A stretch of 37,632 nucleotides of DNA from a virus, in the IMG/VR virus record IMGVR_UViG_3300034082_004705, positions 1 to 37,632 of that record; one strand, 5' to 3'. This document shows, piece by piece, positions 1-8,623 of this stretch. The notes below the pieces were generated by a model. That model was given only the letters and a program-made list of their open reading frames with translations, had not been told where the DNA came from and made no database searches. How positions within the stretch are numbered: the stretch's first letter is position 1; every line of letters begins with the position of its first letter. A program made the position numbers and the translations under genes.

Positions 1-28
1 CGTGAAAGCAGTTTTGATCACCATTTTT

Positions 29-748
29 TTAGAGCTTCACGGACTGACGACGTGGTGCATCCATCGCTACACGGTCCTGACTCTTGTAGGTTTCGAGACG
101 GATGTGGGCCTTCCACTTGCGCTTGAGATAGCGCTTCTCGGTGGCGATTCGTTCCTCACTACGAAACAAGCTATTGCCGCCGAGGTTCTTGTCACGTTCT
201 TGCACAAAACAGAATCGCGCCTCGTTCCAAACAAGACGATTGTCCATGAGTTCCTGGAGTGTGGCATCGATGTCGCACTTGCATTTGAGAAGTTCGTCCC
301 ACTTGGGCACGCCACCATTTTCATCGCGAACCACGCCGACCGCACCACCGACCCAGTGGTTCACACCAAAGGGATCATTGCGTTGCAAAAGCCGCGGATC
401 GCTCCGCTGGTGCCAGCCGAACAATCGTGCCCCTGCCCCACGAGCGCACCACGCCGAGTTTTCCAGCATGGCGAGCGTTTCGGCAATCGAGAGTTTCCGA
501 CAGCGCAAAGATACCATGCACACGCACGCGGAAATATCATCGTCGAGCATGACGATGGAATCTTCTGTAAAATGTTTCAGCACCCAGTTGCGCACGGCAC
601 TAATCCCCGCGATTTCATCAGGGATGGTTTCGATCGCGAGTCCCGTGTGACGGTAGTGTTCAGCCTCGCTTACGGGAACGAGTAGCGTCGCCGTCGGGAA
701 GAGCTTGTGGCTGGTGATCGAGCGGCTGCGACTCCGTGACAGGATCAC
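29..748 (-). CDS. phage-associated glycosyltransferase-like protein (TAGT-like)
   Basis: About 239 residues from a GTG at 748. The frame stays open further upstream, with an ATG at 820, but family-like sequence begins only at the SRSRSRS segment just after this GTG. Visible features are a short basic N-terminus, the strand IVMLDDDI (a DDD metal-binding triad expected in GT-A fold enzymes), an ARLFGW segment, PFGVNHWVGG, and a C-terminal GGNS-FRSEER-KWK region. This order matches my memory of the TET-associated glycosyltransferase family, which decorates oxidised pyrimidines in phage DNA; this is recognition by eye. It overlaps the end of the upstream ParB-like gene by about 90 bases, so the two are probably co-translated. 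No TET/JBP oxygenase is in the window. It could instead be another GT-A family enzyme. Confidence 0.62.
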   Translation of the reverse strand: MILSRSRSRSITSHKLFPTATLLVPVSEAEHYRHTGLAIETIPDEIAGISAVRNWVLKHFTEDSIVMLDDDISACVCMVSLRCRKLSIAETLAMLENSAWCARGAGARLFGWHQRSDPRLLQRNDPFGVNHWVGGAVGVVRDENGGVPKWDELLKCKCDIDATLQELMDNRLVWNEARFCFVQERDKNLGGNSLFRSEERIATEKRYLKRKWKAHIRLETYKSQDRVAMDAPRRQSVKL

Positions 749-1451
749 TAGTCGTAGGGAGAGCGGGCGAAGTTCCGGCCATGATGGCGCGGCGGCAGAG
801 TTCAATGAGTCGTTTTCCATGGAGTACGCGGCCGATGCCGATTTTTTTGGTTCTGCGTGTGATTGAATAGTCAACTTCATGCACTCCCATGAGTTGCAGG
901 ACTTGCATCCAGTCGCGCAGGTCGTGAAACATGAACACGAGGTAGTCGTGGGTTTCAAAGGCCTGGCATTCCATGCGTGGAATGGTTTCGAGTTCTTCTT
1001 CGGGAGATCCTGCTTCGTCCATGAGTTTGCGAATCTCATCCTCCATGAATCCGGTCAGTTCGATATCGAAATCAGGATCGGCGTCAGCGATGGATTGCAG
1101 CACACGGCGCAGGTCGTCTTCATCAAGTTCGGCGAGTTCCGAGAGGCGGTTGTCGGCGAGCAAGTCGGCAAGTTCCTCGGCTTCGCTGGCATAATCTTGT
1201 TCATCAATCGGGATGAGTTCACAGCCGATGAGTAGTGCCGCTTCTAGGCGTCCATGACCGCGCACGATCAGGCCTGAGCGTTTCGACACGGTTACTGGAT
1301 TGCGCCAGCCTTGCTCTTGGATGATGGAGGCAAGCAACTGAATCTGATGCGCGCTATGGCGGTTCGGATTGCTGGGATTGGGTTTCAGCTTATTCGGATT
1401 AACGAGGTTGGTATGGGCGCAGTGCACAGGAATGCTCATGATCGGCGGCAT
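660..1451 (-). CDS. ParB-like nuclease-domain protein
   Basis: 263 residues. The N-terminal 100 residues form a ParB/Srx-type domain: LKPNPSNPNRHS, then QIQLLASIIQEQGWRNPV, then the signature VRGHGRLEAALLIG with the GHxR-type motif. An acidic stretch follows, rich in E and D (LADLLADNRLSELAELDEDD), then a domain ending in a basic tail. Solo phage ParB-like proteins of this kind sit near terminase genes and act as nucleases or DNA-binding factors in packaging or DNA-modification neighbourhoods; they are not chromosome segregation proteins, and no ParA is present. It is transcribed away from the packaging operon and heads a two-gene unit with the glycosyltransferase. The ATG at 1439 (MSIPVHC) is an equally good start. 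Neither start has a clear ribosome binding site. Confidence 0.8.
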   Translation of the reverse strand: MPPIMSIPVHCAHTNLVNPNKLKPNPSNPNRHSAHQIQLLASIIQEQGWRNPVTVSKRSGLIVRGHGRLEAALLIGCELIPIDEQDYASEAEELADLLADNRLSELAELDEDDLRRVLQSIADADPDFDIELTGFMEDEIRKLMDEAGSPEEELETIPRMECQAFETHDYLVFMFHDLRDWMQVLQLMGVHEVDYSITRRTKKIGIGRVLHGKRLIELCRRAIMAGTSPALPTTSDPVTESQPLDHQPQALPDGDATRSRKRG

Positions 1452-1534
1452 GCGTCAACTTCGGGTGGAGCAATCATTACGATGAGCACGCTAGACTTCC
1501 GAAATTATGAGGATAGGATGAAGCAATAAACCAC

Positions 1535-1834
1535 ATGACCGACAAAGAAATCAGACAGGAATTTACTCGTGTATCACCGGATGGCAAAACCGTGCAGGTG
1601 ATGAAAATTTCTTGGAAGGGCTCACACACACCCATCAGCAAATGGGTGGATTTTGGGCCGATTCTTAAAAGTGCAGATGCTCTGGAGATCAATGCAATCA
1701 TAGAACAAGCCATGAGCTGCGAGAAGTTTTTCAGACGTTGCGAAAAATGCCGTGAGCTCAACCCGATTGGTTGGATGCATGATAAAGAAATTTGCCAGAG
1801 CTGCGCCGAAAGATATCGGGGCGTTGTGTATTGA
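1535..1834 (+). CDS. small zinc-ribbon-like protein, unknown function
   Basis: 99 residues, family not recognised. The C-terminal third has a paired CxxC...CxxC arrangement (Cys69, Cys72, Cys87, Cys90) typical of a treble-clef or zinc-ribbon metal site. The N-terminal part looks like a small beta-rich fold (VQVMKISWKG). It is the first plus-strand gene after the divergent ParB-like gene and lies 30 bases before the terminase small subunit, so it probably belongs to the packaging operon. A DNA-binding or regulatory role next to the terminase would be reasonable, but the sequence does not show it. The start is the ATG at 1535; the only weak upstream purine stretch is AGGATGAAG, a little far away. 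Confidence 0.6.
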   Translation: MTDKEIRQEFTRVSPDGKTVQVMKISWKGSHTPISKWVDFGPILKSADALEINAIIEQAMSCEKFFRRCEKCRELNPIGWMHDKEICQSCAERYRGVVY

Positions 1835-1864
1835 TTTCTCAGTTGACGCATCCTCCCTCTGCGG

Positions 1865-2464
1865 ATGGAAGCAGTATCACCAGACATCGCCAAAAAACTG
1901 CTCTCGCGTGACTTCGCCAATCTGGTCGGTCGCGTGCAGAAGGGCGGCAAGTTGACTCGTGCTGAACGCGCCATGCTTCAAACATTGGCGACTGGAAGTG
2001 GAGCCGCTCCCGCAACGGCAGCATCCTACGTCGAGCTCGCAGCGATCCTAGGAGTCACACGTCAGTCGATCAACAATTGGAAGAAACGAAAAGACGCGCC
2101 CAAGCCCGCTGCGAATGGATTGCACGATGTGGCGGAATGGCGGGAGTTCATGCGACGTCATGATTTGAAAGGAAGTGAAACCACCGAACCGGGTGACATC
2201 GAATCATCACTCAAGGCGCGCAAACTTCTCGCGGAAGTAGAAGAGCGGGAGCTTCGACTCGGCATCAAACGCGGTGACTTCGTGGCAGTGGAAGAAGTGC
2301 GACAGGCATGGACCGAGCTCGTGGCGCAGGCAACCTCGATGCTACGCAAGAAGTTTGAACAGGAACTCCCTCCGATTCTTTCCGGTCTCGATGCCACAGG
2401 AATTCAGGAAGAAGCCCGCCGCGCCATCGACGAGGTGTTGACGATTCTCCATCAGGGCGAATGA
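1865..2464 (+). CDS. terminase small subunit-like protein
   Basis: 199 residues. Around residues 54-82 is a clear helix-turn-helix (YVELAAILGVTRQSINNWKK), the DNA-binding head expected of Nu1-type small terminases, which recognise the phage DNA packaging site. A charged helical region follows (LKARKLLAEVEERELRLGIK), then a segment resembling the C-terminal portion of Nu1-like proteins (RGDFVAVEEVRQAW). The stop codon overlaps the start of the large terminase gene (ATGA at 2461-2464), so the two are translationally coupled, as in lambda-like packaging modules. The order small subunit, large subunit, connector, portal, protease and capsid strongly supports the call. The exact family was not verified. 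Confidence 0.82.
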   Translation: MEAVSPDIAKKLLSRDFANLVGRVQKGGKLTRAERAMLQTLATGSGAAPATAASYVELAAILGVTRQSINNWKKRKDAPKPAANGLHDVAEWREFMRRHDLKGSETTEPGDIESSLKARKLLAEVEERELRLGIKRGDFVAVEEVRQAWTELVAQATSMLRKKFEQELPPILSGLDATGIQEEARRAIDEVLTILHQGE

Positions 2465-4278
2465 ACAAGATCGAACCCTCACGTAAAAGATTAGAGCGCA
2501 TCTGGTGTGAAGCATGGCGTCCTCCTGATCGCCGGCCACCGTGGGCATGGTGCGAGGAACATATCACCTCGATCCCCTACTCTCCCATCCCCGGGCGATA
2601 TCGTTCTGCCAACTCGCCATGGATGCGTGAGCCGATGGAGGCGCTGATGGACACTAAAATCCGTATCGTAAGCATCATTGCGTCGATTCAGAGCGGTAAA
2701 ACCTCTGTCGGTGAGTTCGGTCTCTGCCACATCATCGCCAATAACCCAGGTCCCACGCTATGGCTTGATCAGACCGACGATGACGCGAAGGACCAGAGCG
2801 AAAGCAGGCTACAGAAACTCTTCGACGAGTGCGAACCGGTGAAGGCGCTCTACCCTGCGAACCGGCATAAAAAACGCAACAATACCATCCACTTTGCCAA
2901 CGGCATGACGCTATGGGTGCTGGGTGCCAACAATAAAACCAACCTTCAGCGCCGTTCCATCCGTTGGTTGGTCTGTGATGAGACATGGAGATACAAAAGC
3001 GGTCACATGGCGGAAGCAGAGGCTCGTGTCACCGCATTCGGCTGGCTGGGCAAGTGCCTGTTCATGTCGCAGGGTGGTGAGGAAGACGACGACACTCATC
3101 GCAAGCATGAAACCACCGACATGCGAGTATGGACCTTTGCATGTCCTCACTGCCACCAACGCCAGCCGTTCAAGTGGGAGCAGGTCGAGTGGAGCAAAGA
3201 CGCCCGCGATGAATCAGGCGAGTGGGATTTCCAGAAGGTGCGCGACACCACCTCCATGCGTTGTGCCTCATGCAATCATTACTTCGATGACAGCGACCGC
3301 ACCCGCCGCGAATTGAACTTGTCTGGTCGCTATCTCGTAACGAATCCAAACGCCCCGAAAGAAAACGCCGGATTTCACTGGAATGCCCTGTGCGCTATGA
3401 GTTGGGGGCGACTGGCTGAACTTTACCTCCGAGCCAAAGCCGCAGCTCGTAAAGGCGACGTAAGTCTCATTCAACAGTTCTACCAAAAACGTCTGGCTCT
3501 GGCGTGGCGCGAGTATCTTGAGGACTACAAACTCGACATCGTCCCAGGCGGTTATCTCAAAGGCGAAACGTGGGACGGCGAGGCAGGAGTTGATGCGCAA
3601 GGACGATTGGTTCCAGCCGGTGAGCCATGCGCATGTCCACTTCGCATTCTCACGGTCGATTGCCAGATGGATCACTTGTTTCTTGTCGTTCGCGCATGGG
3701 CCGAGGATGGATCCAGCCGCCTGATGTGGAATGAGCGTGTGCTGACGTTCACCGATGTGCAAACCGTGCAGGAACGATTCGGCATCCACCCGAACTTAGT
3801 TTTTATCGATGCGGGCTACGCCACCTATGACGTCTATCGCGAATGCGCAGCGCACGGATGGACCGCCCTCATGGGCGACAAGCGAGCGACATTCACCCAC
3901 AAGGTCAAGGGTCGCAAATCAATCGAGAGGTTCTATTCCCCTCGTCGCAAAGTTGTCTTAGGTCGCGGGCAAACATGTTCGGTGTTCTATTGGTCGAACC
4001 TCAACATCAAGGACACTCTCGCGCGCCTTCGTCGAAATCAAAACCCTGATGACGGACCAGTCTGGGAAGTTCCTGATGACATCGATGAGGACTATCTCGC
4101 GCAGATGGAAAGCGAGCACCGTATCAAGAAGAACGGCAAGTGGATGTGGGAACGAATCGGAAGCCGCGGCAATCATTATTGGGACGCGGAAAACATGCAG
4201 GTCACCGCAGCAACCATGCTCAAGATCGTAGGACGAGAAGCCTCAACAACAGTTGACACTCCCAATGAAGAATCATGA
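2461..4278 (+). CDS. phage terminase large subunit, GpA family
   Basis: 605 residues, a usual length for lambda gpA-type terminases, which translocate and cut concatemeric phage DNA. The ATPase half shows a Walker A-like IQSGKTS (Lys80) and a Walker B-like WLVCDETW (Asp173, Glu174). A zinc-knuckle insertion follows, with FACPHC and MRCASC (Cys228, Cys231, Cys268, Cys271), common in this family. The C-terminal RNase H-fold nuclease half carries acidic residues at Asp400 (LTVDCQMD) and Asp450 (VFIDAGY), and a late HYWDAEN motif that could supply a third metal ligand. The gene is intact, overlaps the small subunit by ATGA and overlaps the following M15 peptidase gene in the same way. Confidence 0.93.
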   Translation: MNKIEPSRKRLERIWCEAWRPPDRRPPWAWCEEHITSIPYSPIPGRYRSANSPWMREPMEALMDTKIRIVSIIASIQSGKTSVGEFGLCHIIANNPGPTLWLDQTDDDAKDQSESRLQKLFDECEPVKALYPANRHKKRNNTIHFANGMTLWVLGANNKTNLQRRSIRWLVCDETWRYKSGHMAEAEARVTAFGWLGKCLFMSQGGEEDDDTHRKHETTDMRVWTFACPHCHQRQPFKWEQVEWSKDARDESGEWDFQKVRDTTSMRCASCNHYFDDSDRTRRELNLSGRYLVTNPNAPKENAGFHWNALCAMSWGRLAELYLRAKAAARKGDVSLIQQFYQKRLALAWREYLEDYKLDIVPGGYLKGETWDGEAGVDAQGRLVPAGEPCACPLRILTVDCQMDHLFLVVRAWAEDGSSRLMWNERVLTFTDVQTVQERFGIHPNLVFIDAGYATYDVYRECAAHGWTALMGDKRATFTHKVKGRKSIERFYSPRRKVVLGRGQTCSVFYWSNLNIKDTLARLRRNQNPDDGPVWEVPDDIDEDYLAQMESEHRIKKNGKWMWERIGSRGNHYWDAENMQVTAATMLKIVGREASTTVDTPNEES

Positions 4279-4709
4279 GTAAATTCAGCGACTGGTTTGA
4301 TTCCCAGAAATTTCAGCACTTCAGCGCGAGTGAGTTCGAATCGTATTTCGCGGCGCAGCGAAAGGGAGTGAAGAACAGCACACCTCCTCAACCACTCTGG
4401 AAAAACATCGTGCCGACGTTGCGCGTTGTTGATGAACTGCGCGAGTCTTACGGAAGACCATGCCGCATCCTCAGCTCCTATCGCTCACCGGCCTACAACA
4501 AGGCTGTCGGTGGAGCACAATTCAGTCAGCACAAAGAATTTAGCGCAATCGACATCACCTTCGATGACTTGAGCACTCAACGCGTGTATGAGCGACTCAT
4601 CGCATGGCGCAAGGCTGGCAAGTTCGTGGGTGGTCTCGGTTTGTATCCGACCTCGGGCTTCATTCACATCGATACACGCGGTCGCAACTCCACTTGGAAA
4701 GGAAAATGA
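4275..4709 (+). CDS. peptidase M15-like D-Ala-D-Ala carboxypeptidase / endolysin-type protein
   Basis: 144 residues. Peptidase M15 landmarks appear in order: SSYRSPAYN (Arg70), a SxHxxxxAxD-type metal site SQHKEFSAID (His86, Asp93), and GFIHIDTRG (His131). Such enzymes cut peptidoglycan cross-links and in phages act as endolysins or entry enzymes. The usual Gly of SxHxxGxAxD is Phe here, so activity is not guaranteed although all three zinc ligands are present. There is no signal peptide. The gene is wedged between terminase and the connector/portal genes with ATGA overlaps on both sides; lysis genes usually sit elsewhere, so a virion-associated or maturation role is possible. Confidence 0.8.
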   Translation: MSKFSDWFDSQKFQHFSASEFESYFAAQRKGVKNSTPPQPLWKNIVPTLRVVDELRESYGRPCRILSSYRSPAYNKAVGGAQFSQHKEFSAIDITFDDLSTQRVYERLIAWRKAGKFVGGLGLYPTSGFIHIDTRGRNSTWKGK

Positions 4710-4972
4710 CCATGGCTCGCGGACTCTTCATCACCGGTTTTACAGTTGCCGAAGTTCTCGCCATCCAGCAGAAAGCGAAGTCGCTGCTCATGGAAGGCAA
4801 GACCATCATGAACTGGAACGACGCAGAGACTTCGGTCTCGAAGCAATTCACCATGCCAGTCGATCAGGTGCTAGAGGAATGTGGCTACGCACTCAAGGTG
4901 CTCGATCCGCAAACTTACGGCAGACCACGAACGGTATCGGCTTCTTTCATTCACGGACACCTTGCGAAATGA
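4706..4972 (+). CDS. small head-completion/connector-position protein
   Basis: 88 residues. The ATG at 4706 overlaps the previous stop (ATGA). The ATG at 4712 (MARGLFITG) lies at better spacing from the GGAAAGG purine stretch at 4696-4702 and may be the true start. No family recognised with certainty. The sequence looks alpha-helical (FTVAEVLAIQQKAKSLLMEG) and ends with a segment about DPQTYGRP. Its place between terminase and portal is where lambda-like phages encode gpW, the small head-to-tail joining protein; this assignment rests on position only. It overlaps the portal gene by ATGA at 4969-4972. Confidence 0.7.
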   Translation: MTMARGLFITGFTVAEVLAIQQKAKSLLMEGKTIMNWNDAETSVSKQFTMPVDQVLEECGYALKVLDPQTYGRPRTVSASFIHGHLAK

Positions 4973-6381
4973 ATCGCTTCCAATCCATCGCCCGACTCTT
5001 GCTCCCACCCGTGCTTTTACCCAAAGCATGGGGATCGTCGTTTGAGTCTGCGAACTGGTCGCCACGTCGTGGTGCGGTGCCAGGAGCTTCGCCATCAGAT
5101 GCACGCAAAGAACTCACGCCAGGCATCCGCACGGAACTTGTGCGCAAGTCGCGCTACCTTCACAAGAATTCTGGCTTCGTGCGCGAACTTGTGGCCAACA
5201 TGGCCATCTACTCGACTGGTGACGGCATCCGTGTTCAGGCCCAATCTTCCGACGCATCTTGGAATCGGAGCGCCGAAGAATACTTTTCCTATTGGTCCGC
5301 GCGCTGTGACATCACGCAGCGGTTTTCCTTTGAAGAATGCCAAGCGCTCGTTTGTCGGGGCATGGACATCGATGGCGAATACTTCGTCCACAAAACCCGC
5401 GACCTCGATGGCGAACCACGCATTCAGTTGATCGAGAGCCACCGCATTGGTGATGACTGGGGATCGAAGGAAACTGTCGATGGCGTCGGCCTCGATGCCT
5501 ATGGTGCGCCCGTGTTCTACCGCGTTCTGCAAGATGACAACACCGCTTACGATCTCCCTGCTTCTGCCATCCTGCACGTCCACGAACCTGAGTGGGCCGG
5601 TGGTGTGCGCAATCACCCAACGATCCAGCACTCGATCAATCATCTGCTCGATGAGATGGAGCTCCTTGCGTTAGAAAAGCATGCGGTCAAAGACAACGCC
5701 GATGTGTCCCGCATCCTCAAAACAGCACGAGGTGAGATCGACGACAATGGCGACTTCGTGGTGGGTAGTGCGCACACTGCGAATGACTCTAGCGACCCGG
5801 TCAGCTTACAACGCATCGTGGGAGGAAAGCTCGTGGCGCTCAAGCCTGACGAATCACTCGATAGCTTCCAGTCGAACCGACCCAGTCCGACCTTCACCGG
5901 ATTCCTCGAACACCTGCGTCGTGATTCAGCACTTGGCATGATCCCGTTCGAGTTCGCAGCGGATTCCAGCAAGGTTGGTGGTGCGGGAGTGCGTCTCATC
6001 GTCGCCAAGGCTGACCGTCGATTTTCCTTCCGCCAGATGATTCTCGAAAGGCGTCTCATTCGTCCGATCTGGGCTTATGTGATAGGTGACGCCATTGCCC
6101 GAGGACTGCTACCTCCCGTGCCGAGCTGGTGGAAAATGGCGATTGTAGGACCGAAGCGGGTCACCGTTGATGCTGGTCGCGAAGCACAGCAAAACCGCGC
6201 CGATGTGGAGGCGGGACTCAAGACCATCACCGATCACTACGCCGAACTCGGCGCTGACTTCCGCGAAGAAATCGAACGACGTGGCGCGGATGCCAAACTC
6301 ATCCTGGAAACTGCTGCCAAGTATGGCGTGCCTCCTGAGATGCTGTGGAAGGCAGCTGCGGGATTCATGCAAGCAAGGTAA
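4969..6381 (+). CDS. phage portal protein, lambda gpB family
   Basis: 470 residues from the ATG at 4969, which overlaps the previous stop; the frame is open further upstream but those codons belong to the preceding genes. Portal proteins form the dodecameric ring at one capsid vertex through which DNA enters and leaves. Recognisable features are an N-terminal ARKELTPGIRTELVRKSRYL segment, repeated aromatic/charged stretches (WNRSAEEYFSYWSARCD), the DIDGEYFVHK and RIQLIESHRIGD strands, a HVHEPEWAGGVRNHP segment, and a long C-terminal helix region (IRPIWAYVIGDAIARG). Length and neighbours fit PF05136-type portals. It is followed after 35 bases by the head protease gene. Confidence 0.9.
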   Translation: MNRFQSIARLLLPPVLLPKAWGSSFESANWSPRRGAVPGASPSDARKELTPGIRTELVRKSRYLHKNSGFVRELVANMAIYSTGDGIRVQAQSSDASWNRSAEEYFSYWSARCDITQRFSFEECQALVCRGMDIDGEYFVHKTRDLDGEPRIQLIESHRIGDDWGSKETVDGVGLDAYGAPVFYRVLQDDNTAYDLPASAILHVHEPEWAGGVRNHPTIQHSINHLLDEMELLALEKHAVKDNADVSRILKTARGEIDDNGDFVVGSAHTANDSSDPVSLQRIVGGKLVALKPDESLDSFQSNRPSPTFTGFLEHLRRDSALGMIPFEFAADSSKVGGAGVRLIVAKADRRFSFRQMILERRLIRPIWAYVIGDAIARGLLPPVPSWWKMAIVGPKRVTVDAGREAQQNRADVEAGLKTITDHYAELGADFREEIERRGADAKLILETAAKYGVPPEMLWKAAAGFMQAR

Positions 6382-6416
6382 TCGTTATCCCTCTGCGTTG
6401 ACACCACCGCACGGGC

Positions 6417-7688
6417 GTGAACCCGGTAATCCAACATCGCGAATGGCTGATTCAACCTGATGCCCTGCACGCCATCTCTGCCTCGTATCAAGCGCAGGCA
6501 GAACGTGCAGGAATTTTCTCCCATCAAAGCCAACAAAATTCACTCCTATCGGTGGAGGATGGAATTGGAGTCGTTGCCATCGAAGGCCCGATCCTTCGCA
6601 AAGCTGATCTCTTCGCGAAGATGTTTTATGGAGCAACCAGCTCCGAGGAAATCTCCGATGCTCTTCAAGAAATCTCTGGGCGCGATGACATCAAAGCCGT
6701 GCTCCTCAACATCGACTCTCCCGGTGGCACGGTAGCCGGAACACCAGAGCTCGCAAATGCCGTTGCAGCACTCGACAAAAAGAAACCGGTCTATGCGTTT
6801 TCCTCGGGGCTCATGTGCTCGGCCGCCTACTGGGTTGCCAGCCAAGCACGCGCCATCTATGCCACACCATCCGCTCAGGTTGGATCCATCGGCGTGGTGC
6901 AAGCCGTCGTCGATAACAGCGCCGCACTCGATCGCGCAGGCATCAAGGTGGAAGTTTTTTCCGTCGGCAAATACAAGGCGATGGGCGCACCGGGAACACC
7001 ACTGACGGATGACCAACGAGAACTCATTTCTTCCAACCTCGCCGAGATCGCCGAGGAATTTTATAGCGCCGTTCTCGCTCGTGGTCGCGCCATCCCTGCG
7101 GAAGCCATGGAAGGACAGACGTTTAGCGGTCGCCAAGCGCAGCGTCACAACCTTGCGGGTATGGTGCCAGATCGCAACGAGGCCATGCGGAGGCTTCGCG
7201 TCTATCACGCAGCGGTTGACACGAGTTCCCGTGCGATGACTGACACACTCGAAGACCAACTCGCCCAAGCCCGCATCCAAGTGGAAACCATCCAGCGGGA
7301 TCACCAAGCTCAAACCGAACTTCTCACCGAAGCATCAGCGCATGCCGAACGCCTAACGGGCGAAGTGGAATTGCTGACTGCCGAAATCGATACCCTCAAG
7401 GCCGAGCGCGATACCGCCAGTGCCGAGGTCACCACGCTGCGTAAGCAAGTGACTGACCTTCAGGCATCCAAGACTGACTTCGACAAGCGTTTGCAAATCG
7501 AGGTGGCACGAGTGGTCGCTTCCACGGGCACACCGAAACCAGCGCAAGTGACTCCCGCCGGAGAATCCACCCAATCCGCCGATCTTCACGCTCAATTCAC
7601 CGCCATCAAGGACCCTGCGGAACAAACCGCGTTCTGGCGCGGCCTCACTCCTCAGCAACAAGCCCTCATCCTCAAACACCAAGCCTAA
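6417..7688 (+). CDS. S49-family head maturation protease with C-terminal scaffold-like region
   Basis: 423 residues from a GTG at 6417. Residues about 45-265 form an SppA/S49 serine protease domain: NIDSPGG, the nucleophile segment GLMCSAAYWVAS (Ser135), and VGKYKAMG, whose Lys187 lies 52 residues later, the spacing expected for the Ser/Lys dyad. Residues about 275-360 are a strong heptad-like coiled coil (ELLTAEIDTLKAERDTASAE), followed by a Pro-rich linker and a short helix ending in KHQA. This is the lambda gpC/Nu3-like plan, in which the protease carries the internal scaffold in the same chain and both guide and clear capsid assembly. It sits between portal and capsid genes, ending 9 bases before the capsid start. 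Confidence 0.9.
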   Translation: MNPVIQHREWLIQPDALHAISASYQAQAERAGIFSHQSQQNSLLSVEDGIGVVAIEGPILRKADLFAKMFYGATSSEEISDALQEISGRDDIKAVLLNIDSPGGTVAGTPELANAVAALDKKKPVYAFSSGLMCSAAYWVASQARAIYATPSAQVGSIGVVQAVVDNSAALDRAGIKVEVFSVGKYKAMGAPGTPLTDDQRELISSNLAEIAEEFYSAVLARGRAIPAEAMEGQTFSGRQAQRHNLAGMVPDRNEAMRRLRVYHAAVDTSSRAMTDTLEDQLAQARIQVETIQRDHQAQTELLTEASAHAERLTGEVELLTAEIDTLKAERDTASAEVTTLRKQVTDLQASKTDFDKRLQIEVARVVASTGTPKPAQVTPAGESTQSADLHAQFTAIKDPAEQTAFWRGLTPQQQALILKHQA

Positions 7689-7697
7689 TCGCACGTC

Positions 7698-8594
7698 ATG
7701 CCCAATACCCTTACCAACGTCAAAGACATCAAGGTCGCCCAGCGGGCACTTATGCCGTTCACTGCCAACCTCCTACCGGTGACCGCATTTTCCACCGACT
7801 TCAGTCCCCTACCAGCGGACAAGCTCGATACCGTGCGCGTGCCACTCGTCGGTGCGCCATCGACATCAAGTGACTTCGCCGGTGATTACTCCGCCAATGC
7901 CGATTCGACTGTCACCGTCGTGCCTGTGACCTTGAACCGTCACAAATATAAAACGGTGCACGTAACAGCAAAAGAATCTGCCGAGACCGCGATGACCGTG
8001 CTCGAAACTCTGGTGGAGGCAGCCGCCCAGCAACTGGCCCAAGATGTGCTCTTGGACATTTTCAGCTGCATCACCACGGCCAACTTCGGAGCGCCAGGAA
8101 TCACGGCACTCGCCGCCACGGCATTCGACTACAAGAAGGTGCTCAGTCTGCGCGAGGCCTGTGGCAATGCCAAGATGCCGCCAAACCCACGTTCGCTGGT
8201 GCTTGATTCTGGTTACTACACCAGTATGCTAGCGGATGATATCGTGGCGAAAAGCTTCAACCTCAACCTGAATGCCCCCGCCGTTACGGAAGGCATGGTC
8301 AAACGCATCGCTGGATTCAACCTCCACGAGACAACTCTGATTCCCTCGGATCATGCGGAAAAGCTCGTCGGCTTCGCAGCCCATTCCAGCGCCGTTGCCG
8401 TGGCCATGCGCTACCTGCAACCCGTGGCCGACTACCAAGAGTCCGGTGCCGTCACCGATCCAGCCACCGGCATGACCTTCGGCTACCTGCGCTTCACCGA
8501 CACCCGCGCGAACAAGATCTTCGTCACGTTGGAGTGTCTCTACGGATTCGCCCCAGCCAAGACCGATGCCCTCAAGCGTATCGTCAAACCGTAA
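7698..8594 (+). CDS. major capsid protein, HK97-fold type
   Basis: 298 residues. It has a short N-terminal arm (LTNVKDIKVAQRALMPFTAN), a beta-rich section (DKLDTVRVPLVG, TVTVVPVTLNRHKYKTVHVT), a spine-helix-like stretch (MTVLETLVEAAAQQLAQDV), and later segments with LVLDSGYYTSML and SSAVAVAMRYLQP, which resemble the A-domain core of HK97-type capsid proteins. Its position immediately after the protease/scaffold gene supports the call more than any single motif. There is no long N-terminal delta domain, which agrees with a separate scaffold being supplied by the upstream protease. It is the last recognisable virion gene; nothing resembling tail completion or tail tube genes follows. Confidence 0.85.
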   Translation: MPNTLTNVKDIKVAQRALMPFTANLLPVTAFSTDFSPLPADKLDTVRVPLVGAPSTSSDFAGDYSANADSTVTVVPVTLNRHKYKTVHVTAKESAETAMTVLETLVEAAAQQLAQDVLLDIFSCITTANFGAPGITALAATAFDYKKVLSLREACGNAKMPPNPRSLVLDSGYYTSMLADDIVAKSFNLNLNAPAVTEGMVKRIAGFNLHETTLIPSDHAEKLVGFAAHSSAVAVAMRYLQPVADYQESGAVTDPATGMTFGYLRFTDTRANKIFVTLECLYGFAPAKTDALKRIVKP

Positions 8595-8623
8595 GCCTTT
8601 CGGGAATTGCAGAAATCAGAACC

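Noticed and set aside
2-685. 227-codon plus-strand open frame at the window start
   Set aside because: It is antisense to the glycosyltransferase-like gene, which has recognisable motifs; the plus frame has none.
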